From: Saprospiraceae bacterium
GTDB taxonomy: Bacteria; Bacteroidota; Bacteroidia; Chitinophagales; Saprospiraceae
Assembly: GCA_020628095.1 (NCBI GenBank)
Contig: JAHDFP010000002.1
Location: 310,001-374,000 of the forward strand
Length of the DNA stretch: 64,000 nucleotides
Direction: 5' to 3'
The notes under the pieces are model-generated. The model was not told the DNA's origin. It did no database searches and was given only the letters and a program-made list of their open reading frames with translations. The first letter of the stretch is position 1. Each line of letters begins with the position of its first letter. Below, in pieces: positions 36,843 through 46,125 of this stretch. Made by a program: the position numbers and the translations under genes.

Positions 36843-36907
36843 TGCACTTAAAACAAATGAAACAAATGAAGAAATAAAAAATGAACGGGCACAAAATCAT
36901 AAACTAA

Positions 36908-37343
36908 AATGCGCTATACTACATGACGTTTACAGCGGTGGGTTGGATAGATGTATTTACTCGTAAAGTGTACAAGGACGTAATAATCGATAGTTTGCAA
37001 TATTGCATTTCGAACAAGGGATTAGTAGTGTATGCCTATGTGATTATGAGTAATCATATACATGTCATGATGTCTGCTAAAGAAGGATTTAAGTTGTCAG
37101 ATATAATATGGGATTTTAAAAAATATACATCAAAACAGATAATAGGGAAAGATCACAATAAAGTTTGTAAGCTAGATAGTATAAGCTTGAAGTTATCTAG
37201 TCCTTTGCAGAGGTGCGAGGGTTGTTTTATTTAAAGGAGATCATTTTGCGACCATTCATTATCCCTGGCTAATTTGGCAATAATTTATCATGCATAAGGA
37301 GAATACAATAATGCTCGAGGCTATCATGAATCCTTTGAAATGA
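36908..37343 (+). pseudogene. Decayed REP-associated tyrosine transposase (RAYT, Y1_Tnp family)
   Basis: The N-terminal half is readable from the in-frame ATG at 36923: MTFTAVGWIDVFTRK, then YVIMSNHIHVMM, the HxH metal-binding motif of Y1 transposases, then FKKYTSKQI. The frame ends at 37234 after a diverged segment. In another frame, across an internal stop, FWQ (near 37272) and NTIMLEA...MNPLK (to 37343) recall the usual FWxxxxHxxE...MLExKxxYIHNNPVK block. The catalytic tyrosine helix YIHNNP is not intact. Both a frameshift and an in-frame stop indicate an inactive copy. Confidence 0.75.
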
Positions 37344-37394
37344 AATCATATTAGTGCCAAAATCGTTAAGTTTACAATACATAAATAATGAACT

Positions 37395-37586
37395 ATGGAA
37401 GGAATACATTTTGTTAAAGACGAGAATGATAACAAGATAGCTGTTCAATTAAGTTATGATGTATATGGTGAACTCTTGGATGATTTAGTAGATGGCCTCA
37501 TTGCTGAGTCGAGAAAGAATGAAGAGTCTATACCTTTTGATGAAGCAATGGAGCAACTAAGAAAAGCGGGTAAGTTAGATGGGTGA
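37395..37586 (+). CDS. Antitoxin of a RelE-type toxin-antitoxin pair
   Basis: A 63-residue acidic protein. Its N-terminus has a strand-like FVKDENDNKIAVQLSYDVYG, as in Phd/YefM-like or prevent-host-death-type partners, and its C-terminus IPFDEAMEQLRKAGKLDG has the helical tail that wraps the toxin. It overlaps the toxin gene by 8 bp, a common arrangement for translational coupling. The assignment depends mainly on the partner. Confidence 0.8.
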   Translation: MEGIHFVKDENDNKIAVQLSYDVYGELLDDLVDGLIAESRKNEESIPFDEAMEQLRKAGKLDG

Positions 37587-37836
37587 ATATAAAGTCAGCT
37601 TTAAGAAAACTGCATTTAAAGAACTACATAGCCTTCCGAATAAAGCTGTCACAAAGATTGTTTCCTTAATAGGCGATCTATCTAAAGAACCCCGTCCGAG
37701 AAGCTGCAAGAAACTAAGAGGATATGCGAATTTATGGCGCATTCGATCAGGAAACTATAGAGTAATTTATAAGATAGAAGACCATGTCTTAATAGTAGAA
37801 ATATTAAAGATAGTTGACCGTAAAAATGCTTATTAG
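37579..37836 (+). CDS. RelE/ParE superfamily toxin
   Basis: An 85-residue basic protein with the RelE fold pattern: YKVSFKKTAFKELHSLPNKA, then PRPRSCKKLRGYANLWRIR, GNYRVIYKI and VLIVEILKIVDRKNAY. The LWRIRxGNYRVIY core and the final (D)RKxAY are highly typical of RelE/StbE mRNA interferases. Catalytic Arg/Lys residues cluster near 50-68. It appears complete and intact, unlike its decayed neighbours, as expected for a gene kept by its antitoxin. Confidence 0.88.
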   Translation: MGEYKVSFKKTAFKELHSLPNKAVTKIVSLIGDLSKEPRPRSCKKLRGYANLWRIRSGNYRVIYKIEDHVLIVEILKIVDRKNAY

Positions 37837-37952
37837 TAAGAGTAATCTGCTCCTTGCGGTCGCAAAACTTAAAAGTTGATCTGCTGCTGGTCCCAAATGC
37901 AATCACCAAGAATGTGAATCACTTTAATACAGTTACCTACTAGCAACCCCTC

Positions 37953-39347
37953 TCACTTCCCAATACAAAAATTATTAAATATATTATCCAGCAGATCATC
38001 TGTGCTAATCGTCCCGGTAAGCTCACCGATATGATGTAAGGCATGACGGATGTCTATGGCTAAGAGGTCGGAGCTGACGTATTGATTCGAGAGTCCGTCA
38101 GTGATGGACTGTAAGTGGGTATGCAACTGAGAGAGAGACTCATAGTGTCGGAGATTGCTGACGATGGTTTGGCTGGAAGGATTGTTGAGCTTGATGGATT
38201 GTGTGAGGGCATCTTTGAGTTGGTCGATGCCTTCATTATTTTTGGCTGAGATGGCGAGGCATTTATTTTTAGTCAGTGTGCTGACGGCTTCCTCTATATC
38301 GTATCGATGGCAAGTATGGAAGGTGTCTGTTTTGTTGAGTAGTATGATAAGTTGTTGGTCAGGTTTTAGCTCGATGGATTTGGCTTCTTCTACGATGGAT
38401 TTGTGGTCTTCGGATATTTCTGTGACGTATAAGATGATATTCGATTTAGATATGGACTCATAGGTTTTTGCTATACCGATCGACTCTATAGTATCCGTTG
38501 TATCCCTTATCCCAGCCGTATCAAGGAATCTGAACTTCATACCTTCTATAATCATCATATCCTCAATGACGTCTCGCGTTGTACCAGGTATATCGCTGAT
38601 GATAGCTTTGTCATCTTTGAGTAGTGCATTGAGCAAGGTAGATTTTCCGACATTAGGTTTACCGATGATAGAGACGGCAATTCCATTTTTGATGGCATTT
38701 CCATAATCGAATGACCTTATAAGTTCTGCTGTTTCCCTATGTGCTGTTGATATCAAGTTTGATAATTGGCTGCGATCAGCAAATTCTACGTCCTCTTCAC
38801 CAAAATCATTTTCCAGTTCCAGCAAACTGGCGAATTCGATAAGGTTTTCTTTGAGTTCCCCCAGTGATTTAGAAAAACCTCCTCTCATTTGATTCATGGC
38901 GATTTGATGTTGAGAGGCTGTTTCGGAGTTGATAAGATCGCAGATGGCTTCTGCTCTTGGTAGATCTACCTGACCATTGACGAAGGCGCGCATAGTAAAC
39001 TCTCCCGGTCTCGCATGTCGGACACCTTCGTGGATGAATAGTTTGACTATTGCTTTCAGAATATAAGAAGAGCCGTGACAGGATAATTCCACGACGTCTT
39101 CTTTGGTATAACTTCGCGGTGCACGGAAGACAGAAGCCAGGCACTCGTCCAGAATTTGATCTTGGTGGTCTACTATTTTTCCGTAGTGTATCGTGTTACC
39201 CTCGACTTGACTTAGGTTTTTTCCTCTGAAAAAAGTATCGACTATAGATATACAATTAGGCCCTGAGAGACGTATTATACCTATAGCACCCTGACCAGAT
39301 GGCGTTGCAATGGCAATGATATCATCTTGTATTAGACTTTGTGACAC
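37953..39347 (-). CDS. mnmE: tRNA uridine-5-carboxymethylaminomethyl(34) synthesis GTPase MnmE
   Basis: A 464-residue MnmE (TrmE), full length for the family. The N-terminal tetrahydrofolate-binding domain begins DDIIAIATPSGQGAIGIIRLSG and contains ARPGEFTMRAFVNG. The inserted G domain has G1 GKPNVGKS (229-236), DIPGTTRD (252-259), DTAGIRDT (276-283) and NKTD. The protein ends in the conserved FCIGK with the essential cysteine of the C-terminal CxGK motif. With MnmG it modifies U34 of several tRNAs. It is transcribed away from the large T9SS gene. Confidence 0.97.
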   Translation of the reverse strand: MSQSLIQDDIIAIATPSGQGAIGIIRLSGPNCISIVDTFFRGKNLSQVEGNTIHYGKIVDHQDQILDECLASVFRAPRSYTKEDVVELSCHGSSYILKAIVKLFIHEGVRHARPGEFTMRAFVNGQVDLPRAEAICDLINSETASQHQIAMNQMRGGFSKSLGELKENLIEFASLLELENDFGEEDVEFADRSQLSNLISTAHRETAELIRSFDYGNAIKNGIAVSIIGKPNVGKSTLLNALLKDDKAIISDIPGTTRDVIEDMMIIEGMKFRFLDTAGIRDTTDTIESIGIAKTYESISKSNIILYVTEISEDHKSIVEEAKSIELKPDQQLIILLNKTDTFHTCHRYDIEEAVSTLTKNKCLAISAKNNEGIDQLKDALTQSIKLNNPSSQTIVSNLRHYESLSQLHTHLQSITDGLSNQYVSSDLLAIDIRHALHHIGELTGTISTDDLLDNIFNNFCIGK

Positions 39348-39700
39348 GTATTATTACTTTATATCAGGTGACTTGTATTGACACATTAAGGATTATAACA
39401 ATTTGATTTTCATATAGTTATCAAAACCAATCCTTACAGTTGTCATTTTAAGGTCAATTAGAATTTTTTATCCCAATTTATTGATTTTGCGAAAAGTAGT
39501 TTATTATATTTGAATTGACGAAATTATTTTAAGCATTAATTTAAACTACGATCTCAACCGATTTTTAAAAGAATCAAACGCTGAAAGCTGTATGTAACCC
39601 TTTCCCCGTTATTCTTACCTGATTTTAGTTTTTTTATGCGTAATCACATGGTTCTGACCTGTTAGTCAGGGTACTATGTATTATAAAAAAATTCAATCTC
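39348..39700. other. Intergenic region between mnmE and the 1460-residue T9SS gene
   Basis: A 353-bp AT-rich divergent spacer without any supported gene. It holds one good promoter candidate (39481-39512) and a long possible leader of about 180 nt. A short inverted repeat CTGAC-CTGTTA-GTCAG near 39656-39671 lies in the leader; it is too short to call a riboswitch. Confidence 0.6.
39481..39512 (+). promoter_or_regulatory. Candidate Bacteroidota promoter for the T9SS gene
   Basis: TTG at 39481-39483 and TATATTTG (an exact TAnnTTTG) at 39505-39512, separated by 21 bp. The start codon at 39701 is about 190 bp downstream, giving a long leader. Confidence 0.55.
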
Positions 39701-42700
39701 ATGAAAAGACAGATACCTTTATTCTGTTTGCTCCTACTATGCGTATTTGCATATAAGGTAGATGCTCAGACCATTTCTTGCAATAATCATGTAAATATTA
39801 GTGTCAATGGCTCCTGTAACATTGATCTATCCGTCGATGCCTTCATGGAAGGAGCATCCAGTGATAGTGATGTGCAAGCAGGACTCTATGAGTATGACAT
39901 ATTGTTTAATGGTCAAGTACTAATGACTGGTAACCAAAATGGACCTCTCAATGGTGGTAATGTAGATATGTCACCCTTCATAGGCCAGACCTTACAATTT
40001 AATGTGAGGTATACGCCAAGAGGAAACTTTTGCTGGGGAACAGTATTGTTAGAAGATAAAATCGCACCTCAGATCAATTGTGATTGTCCAGTAGGTGGAT
40101 TAGGTGGCGGTAATTATGATGCGGATTGCACATTATCTTGTGTTGAGTTGCCATTAGTCAGAGACCAGTTTTGGAATCCATTGCAGAATGCCATTATCAA
40201 TAATGACCCTAATGATGTCTTAGCACTGGATGTTACGGATAACTGCAATAATTTTTCGGCCTCTGATTTATCATACTCAGATCAGGTTTTTGATTTAGGT
40301 AATTGCGATGGCAGTGTGCTAAGAAGAACATGGAATGTCAATGGTAGTAGAGGCCCTATTGCGACATGTGTAAAGGAATATTATTTCCGACCACTGAAAG
40401 TATCAGAAGCGATGGAGGCCACCTTTACTTCTGTCGGCGGTACAGATGTGCCAGATGTCATACAAGACAAATTGGTCTTACCTAAGCGTATCGTCAATAT
40501 CCCAAGTTGTGGTGTTGGTAATTCACCCGCAGAGATAGCGGCTTATTTTGATAATCCACAGACTGTAGATCAGGATACGGATGGAGACAATATCACTCCA
40601 GCGGACTTAGATATAGATTTAGTCATAGAAAATAACGAAGGTTACTGGTATGGATTTCCTCATTATTATGTCTTAGGAAGGGCACCTATGGGTTACCATG
40701 CGCAGGCTGTAGATAACTCTATATGTACTATAAATACAGGCTATACGGATTTAGAAACAGAAGCTTGTGCGCCTGGATGTAGCGGTAACTCTAAGACGAT
40801 AAGAACATGGTCTATTTTGGATTGGTGTACAGGAGAGCTGATTACTTATGATCAGATTATCAAAATAGTAGATCAGGATGGTCCTAGTATCACCGTAGCA
40901 GATATAACAACGAGCGTTGACCCGTGGGAGTGCGAGGCTACAGTACATCTTCCAAGTCCTGAGCACCTATTCGATAATTGTGATAATATATTGTCTTACT
41001 CGGTAAGCAGTGTTAACGGTTATCAGATTACAGGTAATTCTCTACAAGGTTATGTGGCTAACGGAGTTGCTGTAGGAGAAAGTATGTTCCAATATAGTGC
41101 CGTGGACTGTTGCAATAATGAGTCACGAGTCAATATCAGAATAGTGGTACGAGATAATACCCCACCAGTTGCAGTGACTAAGGAAAGGCTTGTGACTTCG
41201 CTTACCTCAGTAGGCACACCTAATAATGCAGAATATGGAATCTCTAAAATATTTGCGATCGAATTCGATAATGGTAGCTATGATGGATGTAGTGAGGTCA
41301 CTATAGAGATAAGAAGACCTAATGACTTCTATTGTGAGCCTAACGATACATTATGGGGAGATTTTGTCAAGTTCTGTTGTGAAGATCTGAATGGACAAGA
41401 ATTCGTGGAGATTCCAGTGGAGATGCGCGTGTCTGATCTTGGTGGAAACTCTAATATTTCTTGGTCGATAGTCAGATTGGAGGATAAGGCATTACCTAAT
41501 GTCTTTTGTCCTGAGCCATTGATTTTGACCTGTGATATGGATTATAATAATCTTGAGATGACAGGTCTACCAGAAGGTTTTTCTCCTTGCGGAGAATTCA
41601 ATTTTAATATCGACCCTGTGCGCATAATGGAAGATACAGAACCCCAGCGCAAGTTGGCTGGTACCTTGCCTTTATATGATGTGGATGGTGATGGAGATTT
41701 TGATGATGTGCCGCCTTATGATCAGAGTTGTGGTTTTGGTGCTCTCAGAAGAGAATTCAGAAATGCGGACAATGTCAATTTCTGTACGCAATGGATAGTT
41801 ATAGAAAGAACAGGAGATTTTGATGCGACGACAATAGAGTTCCCAGATGATGTTGTATTGGATTGTAATGATTATGACGAAGGTGAACCGACATGGCTCA
41901 ATGATAATGCCTGTAATCTTATAGGCGTCTCTGTGGACATAGATACTTTCTTTCAGGAGAGAGGATCATGTATGACTATAGTCAAAAACTGGACTGTTAT
42001 AGATTGGTGTCTACAAGATCCGACAGACCCAGATCAAGGAAAATATACGGATGTACAGGTGATCCAAATCAACGATACAGAAGATCCAGAACTCACAGTC
42101 GTAGATAGTTTGATATATAGCGTTGATGCTAATTGTGTAAGTAAGGGTATTGTGTTACAAGCGTCTGCCGATGATGATGGTATCTGTAGTAGTGATTGGA
42201 TAGGATGGGAGGTATCTATTGACCTTAATGCAGATTGGACACAGGATTATTACTATGCTAATACAATACCTGCTATTATCAATGGGGAACCTAATCCTTT
42301 CTATGTAGAAAAAACAGCCAATGGTGAGCAAGTAGAAATTGTCTTACCAGATAATCTGCCATCGTCTAAAGTGTGGCATAGAGTAGTATGGCGTGCGACT
42401 GATGGTTGTAATAACAATAGATCTCATACGAGATACTTCCAGATATCAGATGCCAAAGCACCGACGCCTTATTGCTATAATCTAAGTACAGCATTTATGC
42501 AGAATGGGCAGGTGGAGTTATGGGCTAAAGATTTCTCTCTTGGAAGTTTTGATAATTGTACATCTGAGGATGACTTGTTATTTACTTTCACAGATGTCGT
42601 TCCGCCAGTAAGAGATGACTCTCAGTATGATCCTTCTCCGAGTGGTAATAATCCAGCACCAGACCCTTGGTATGACGGTACATACTGGTATTATGATGCC

Positions 42701-44083
42701 AACGATGGCTCTTATGCTGATCAGGCAGAATATGGTAGTGATATTCACCTATGGAACGAAGGATCCAGAACCTCAGGAAAGATTTTTACAGGTGATGAGA
42801 TAGACGCTAATGGATTTACTTCTGTCAAGGTATATGTATGGGACGAATGCGAGAATATTGACTTCTGTACGGTCAACCTAAGAGTCGTAGACAATGATGG
42901 TGGAGGTAGTGTGTCTGGCAGAATTGCAACGGAACAAGGCGAAGGAATCTCGGGAATCAAGACAGAGCTTGTGGCTTCTTTGCCTGGTTATCCATTAGAA
43001 GACACCACTGATGGACAGGGATACTATGCTTTCGAAAATACACCTTATAATATAGATTATAGTCTCAGAGCAGTGAGCGCTAATGATAATTATCTTAACG
43101 GCGTGTCTACTTTAGATTTGGTTTTGATTCAGAAACATATTCTTGGCCAACAATTTTTCCGTTCGCCTTACAAGATGATCGCGGCGGATGCTAATTCCGA
43201 TGATTTTGTTACAGCGATAGATTTGATCGAGTTAAGAAAACTTATACTCGGTGTCTATGATGAGTTGCCAGAAAGTGATAGCTGGAAATTTGTCAATAAT
43301 AATGAAGAACTATCTATGTCTAATCCTTGGGCATATCGAGAGTCAAATGATATAGTAACCATGTCATCTGACATGATTAATCAAGACTTCGTTGCAGTCA
43401 AGATAGGAGATGTCAGCGGTAATGTGCAATTATCGTTATCAGACCAGCAGATAGAAAGTCGATCTCAATCATTCCTAGAGTACGATGAGCGAAATATATC
43501 CGCAGGTGAGACAGTAAGTATTGAGTTTTCGGTGTCTGCTAAAGATGTACAAGGCGCACAATTAGCACTACAACTAAAGGGCTTAGATGTATTATCTGTA
43601 GATGGATTACATGAAGGAGAATATCTGATTACTGATAATCTATTTAAGGTTGCAGCGGCTAATGTCAATGAGAAATTTGCATTTACTCTTACTGTAATAT
43701 CATCTCAAACCAGTGCAACATCAGATTTAATAGGTCTTGATAAATTGTCTCTTGCTCCAGAGATCTATAAAGGAGAGAATCTTGAAACGATTGATCTTAA
43801 CTTAAGAGCTAAAGGGGATACTGGTTTTTCACTAGATCAAAATACCCCTAATCCTTTCAGCGATAATACAATAATTGGTTTTTCACTTTCAGAAGCGCAG
43901 AATATAGAATTAAGTTTTTACAACGTAGATGGCAAGCTATTGCATACAATGAGGTCTAATGCTAATGCGGGATATAATGCACTCAGTGTATCCGCTGGGG
44001 ACCTACAAGCAGAAGGACTGGTCTACTACAAGCTTAAAACAAAGGAACATACAGCCACTAAGCAAATGGTTTTACTCAGGTAA
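39701..44083 (+). CDS. Large T9SS-secreted protein with dockerin-like segment
   Basis: A 1460-residue secreted protein. The signal peptide spans residues 1-22 (ending KVDAQ). The body consists of several HYR/Ig-like units with paired cysteines, each opening with motifs such as DKIAPQINCDC, DNTPPVAV or DKALPNVFCPEPL, as in many Bacteroidota cell-surface proteins. A carboxypeptidase-regulatory-like domain (about 1067-1125, SVSGRIATEQGEGISGIKTEL) is followed by a dockerin-like calcium-binding pair (about 1132-1185, STLDLVLIQKHILG ... ADANSDDFVTAIDLIELRKLILG). The C-terminus (1378-1460) is a type A T9SS sorting domain (QNTPNPFSDNTIIGFSL). No enzyme domain was recognised. Confidence 0.87.
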   Translation: MKRQIPLFCLLLLCVFAYKVDAQTISCNNHVNISVNGSCNIDLSVDAFMEGASSDSDVQAGLYEYDILFNGQVLMTGNQNGPLNGGNVDMSPFIGQTLQFNVRYTPRGNFCWGTVLLEDKIAPQINCDCPVGGLGGGNYDADCTLSCVELPLVRDQFWNPLQNAIINNDPNDVLALDVTDNCNNFSASDLSYSDQVFDLGNCDGSVLRRTWNVNGSRGPIATCVKEYYFRPLKVSEAMEATFTSVGGTDVPDVIQDKLVLPKRIVNIPSCGVGNSPAEIAAYFDNPQTVDQDTDGDNITPADLDIDLVIENNEGYWYGFPHYYVLGRAPMGYHAQAVDNSICTINTGYTDLETEACAPGCSGNSKTIRTWSILDWCTGELITYDQIIKIVDQDGPSITVADITTSVDPWECEATVHLPSPEHLFDNCDNILSYSVSSVNGYQITGNSLQGYVANGVAVGESMFQYSAVDCCNNESRVNIRIVVRDNTPPVAVTKERLVTSLTSVGTPNNAEYGISKIFAIEFDNGSYDGCSEVTIEIRRPNDFYCEPNDTLWGDFVKFCCEDLNGQEFVEIPVEMRVSDLGGNSNISWSIVRLEDKALPNVFCPEPLILTCDMDYNNLEMTGLPEGFSPCGEFNFNIDPVRIMEDTEPQRKLAGTLPLYDVDGDGDFDDVPPYDQSCGFGALRREFRNADNVNFCTQWIVIERTGDFDATTIEFPDDVVLDCNDYDEGEPTWLNDNACNLIGVSVDIDTFFQERGSCMTIVKNWTVIDWCLQDPTDPDQGKYTDVQVIQINDTEDPELTVVDSLIYSVDANCVSKGIVLQASADDDGICSSDWIGWEVSIDLNADWTQDYYYANTIPAIINGEPNPFYVEKTANGEQVEIVLPDNLPSSKVWHRVVWRATDGCNNNRSHTRYFQISDAKAPTPYCYNLSTAFMQNGQVELWAKDFSLGSFDNCTSEDDLLFTFTDVVPPVRDDSQYDPSPSGNNPAPDPWYDGTYWYYDANDGSYADQAEYGSDIHLWNEGSRTSGKIFTGDEIDANGFTSVKVYVWDECENIDFCTVNLRVVDNDGGGSVSGRIATEQGEGISGIKTELVASLPGYPLEDTTDGQGYYAFENTPYNIDYSLRAVSANDNYLNGVSTLDLVLIQKHILGQQFFRSPYKMIAADANSDDFVTAIDLIELRKLILGVYDELPESDSWKFVNNNEELSMSNPWAYRESNDIVTMSSDMINQDFVAVKIGDVSGNVQLSLSDQQIESRSQSFLEYDERNISAGETVSIEFSVSAKDVQGAQLALQLKGLDVLSVDGLHEGEYLITDNLFKVAAANVNEKFAFTLTVISSQTSATSDLIGLDKLSLAPEIYKGENLETIDLNLRAKGDTGFSLDQNTPNPFSDNTIIGFSLSEAQNIELSFYNVDGKLLHTMRSNANAGYNALSVSAGDLQAEGLVYYKLKTKEHTATKQMVLLR

Positions 44084-44110
44084 TTGTCCTGAGATACATT
44101 TTGGTTTAGT

Positions 44111-44153
44111 AAAAGCCCTGCTCGCAGTTATTGTGGCAGGGTTTTCTTTTTTT
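44111..44153 (+). terminator. Rho-independent terminator after the dockerin-like T9SS gene
   Basis: The stem AAAGCCCTGC (44112-44121) pairs with GCAGGGTTTT (44136-44145) with one G-U pair; a run rich in T follows (TTTTCTTTTTTT). It separates this gene from the polysaccharide utilization operon. Confidence 0.85.
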
Positions 44154-44238
44154 GTGCAGAAAAAAAGTCAAAATATTTATATTTTTCAAAATTGTATAAT
44201 TGACACTAACCAAAGGTAAAGGTCAAAAAACAGTAAAT

Positions 44239-46104
44239 ATGAAAAAACTATTATGTGTTCTATTGAGCATTGTGATGACATGTTCTATAGGGTTTTCTCA
44301 GACGACTATTCTTGATTTTGAGGCCGATGAGACGAGTACCGTCTTCCAATATTTCGGTAGTACTCTAGAGGAAGAAACCACCAATGTTATAGCTAATCCA
44401 GACCCTAGTGGCATCAATACAAGTGCCATGGTATCTGATTTTGTTAAGCCTGCAGATTCAGAATCATGGGCTGGGGCATTCGCTACGACTGATTTAGTTC
44501 CGATCTCCTTGACTGCTGGGGAGCAGATATGTGTTAAAGTCTGGTCACCAGCCAGTGGTAATCTTGGACTTAAGCTAGAATCAGGTAATCAGGCAGATTG
44601 GATCACAACGCAAGAGATAAATGTTACTAACCAATGGACAGAACTTTGTTTCGACACAAGTAATCCTTCAGTAGAAGATCCAAGAACTCCTGCGGCAGGT
44701 GGTGTGTATAATCAGTTGGTGTTATTTTTCGATTTTGGTACTGTACTCTCTCAAGAGCAAACTTATTATTTTGATGATGTAGTGGTATCTGGTGGATCGA
44801 CTGGTCCAGCCAGCGTCACTTTCTCTGTAGATATGAATGGTTATGGCGGAAGCTTTACAGATGTGTACGTCTCGGGTACATTCAATAATTGGGCAGATGA
44901 TCAGCAATTATTATCTGATGATGATGGCGATGGTGTGTTTACTGGTACAGTAGCTGATGTAGAATTAGGTAGCCATGAGTATTTATTTCAGGTAGACAAG
45001 TTTACAGATGCGGAGGACTTAGATCCTTCGGCTTCTTGTACAGTAACAGATGATACAGGTGAATTTACTAACAGGTCGCTAGTTGTAGCTTCTGATGTGA
45101 CTCTCGATCCTGTCTGCTGGAACAGTTGTTTTGCTTGCGAAGAATCTGTAAAAATCACATTCAATGTAGCTAAAGGAGTCTTAGGTGAAGTTAGTCCAGA
45201 AGGCATGTATGTGGCTGGAGGGATAGGCTTTGGTTTTCCTGGCGATAATAGATTAACCGATGATGACGGAGATGGTATTTACTCAATTACAATAGAGAGA
45301 GAAAAGGGATTTGAATCTTATTACACTTTCACTAATGGCGCCTGTGGAGATTTTAGTTGCAAAGAAAGTATCGTAGGTCAGGATTGCGCTAATCCAGATC
45401 ATTTTAATGATAGAGCGATAGGGCCAGTCGATAGTGATATAACGGTTAATACTTGTTTCGGTCTTTGTTCTGAGAATACAGATTGTGAGACAGATGCTTT
45501 TATAGATTTTCAGTTTAGTGTCGATATGACAGGATATTCTGGTTCTTTTACAACGGTATTCGTATCTGGTAATTTCAATAATTGGTCAGCTGATGCTTTG
45601 CCTTTGACATTTGATGATACTAAGAATCTCTGGACTGGCAATGCTAACTTATTACCAGGCGATTATGAATTTAAGTATCAAGTCGATGGATGGACAGATG
45701 AAGAAAACTTTATGGAAGGAGATCCATGTACAGCAACGGATGAAACAGGTATGTTTACTAATAGAACATTGACTGTATCTGAGCAGGAGACTAGCGTCTG
45801 TTATCAGTGGAACTTATGTAGTACTTGCAATACAGTAAGCATAGACGATTTAGTAAAGGTCAATAATCTGTTTTCTATACAACCAAATATTGTAGAAACG
45901 GATCTACGTATCATTTATGGAGATTCGTTTTCGGGTAAGGCCAAGATCATTATCCAGAGCAACATAGGTGAATTATTAGTAAACAAGACAGTTACTAATT
46001 CTGGGGTAGAACACATTGATATTTCTTCTTTCGAAGGAGGATTATATTACATCACAGTGCTCAATGAGGATAAAAGACAAACTCATAAATTCATAAAAGA
46101 ATAA
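44239..46104 (+). CDS. T9SS-secreted carbohydrate-binding protein, first gene of the PUL
   Basis: A 621-residue protein. The start at 44239 places a signal peptide (MKKLLCVLLSIVMTCSIGFSQ-type, residues 1-20) first; an earlier in-frame start would add 13 residues. Residues about 22-185 are a jelly-roll domain like family 4/9-type carbohydrate-binding modules. Two related E-set/CBM48-like domains follow (VTFSVDMNGYGGSFTDVYVSG with FNNW, and FQFSVDMTGYSGSFTTVFVSG with FNNW), with a third, more diverged, between them. A type A T9SS sorting tail ends the protein. It heads the SusC/D operon, so it is probably a surface glycan binder. No catalytic residues were recognised. Confidence 0.82.
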   Translation: MKKLLCVLLSIVMTCSIGFSQTTILDFEADETSTVFQYFGSTLEEETTNVIANPDPSGINTSAMVSDFVKPADSESWAGAFATTDLVPISLTAGEQICVKVWSPASGNLGLKLESGNQADWITTQEINVTNQWTELCFDTSNPSVEDPRTPAAGGVYNQLVLFFDFGTVLSQEQTYYFDDVVVSGGSTGPASVTFSVDMNGYGGSFTDVYVSGTFNNWADDQQLLSDDDGDGVFTGTVADVELGSHEYLFQVDKFTDAEDLDPSASCTVTDDTGEFTNRSLVVASDVTLDPVCWNSCFACEESVKITFNVAKGVLGEVSPEGMYVAGGIGFGFPGDNRLTDDDGDGIYSITIEREKGFESYYTFTNGACGDFSCKESIVGQDCANPDHFNDRAIGPVDSDITVNTCFGLCSENTDCETDAFIDFQFSVDMTGYSGSFTTVFVSGNFNNWSADALPLTFDDTKNLWTGNANLLPGDYEFKYQVDGWTDEENFMEGDPCTATDETGMFTNRTLTVSEQETSVCYQWNLCSTCNTVSIDDLVKVNNLFSIQPNIVETDLRIIYGDSFSGKAKIIIQSNIGELLVNKTVTNSGVEHIDISSFEGGLYYITVLNEDKRQTHKFIKE

Positions 46105-46125
46105 GCCCTCAAAAGACCGGATAGT

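Noticed and set aside
39520-39700. Riboswitch in the long leader of the dockerin-like T9SS gene
   Set aside because: Only a 5-bp inverted repeat was found; no known aptamer core was recognised.
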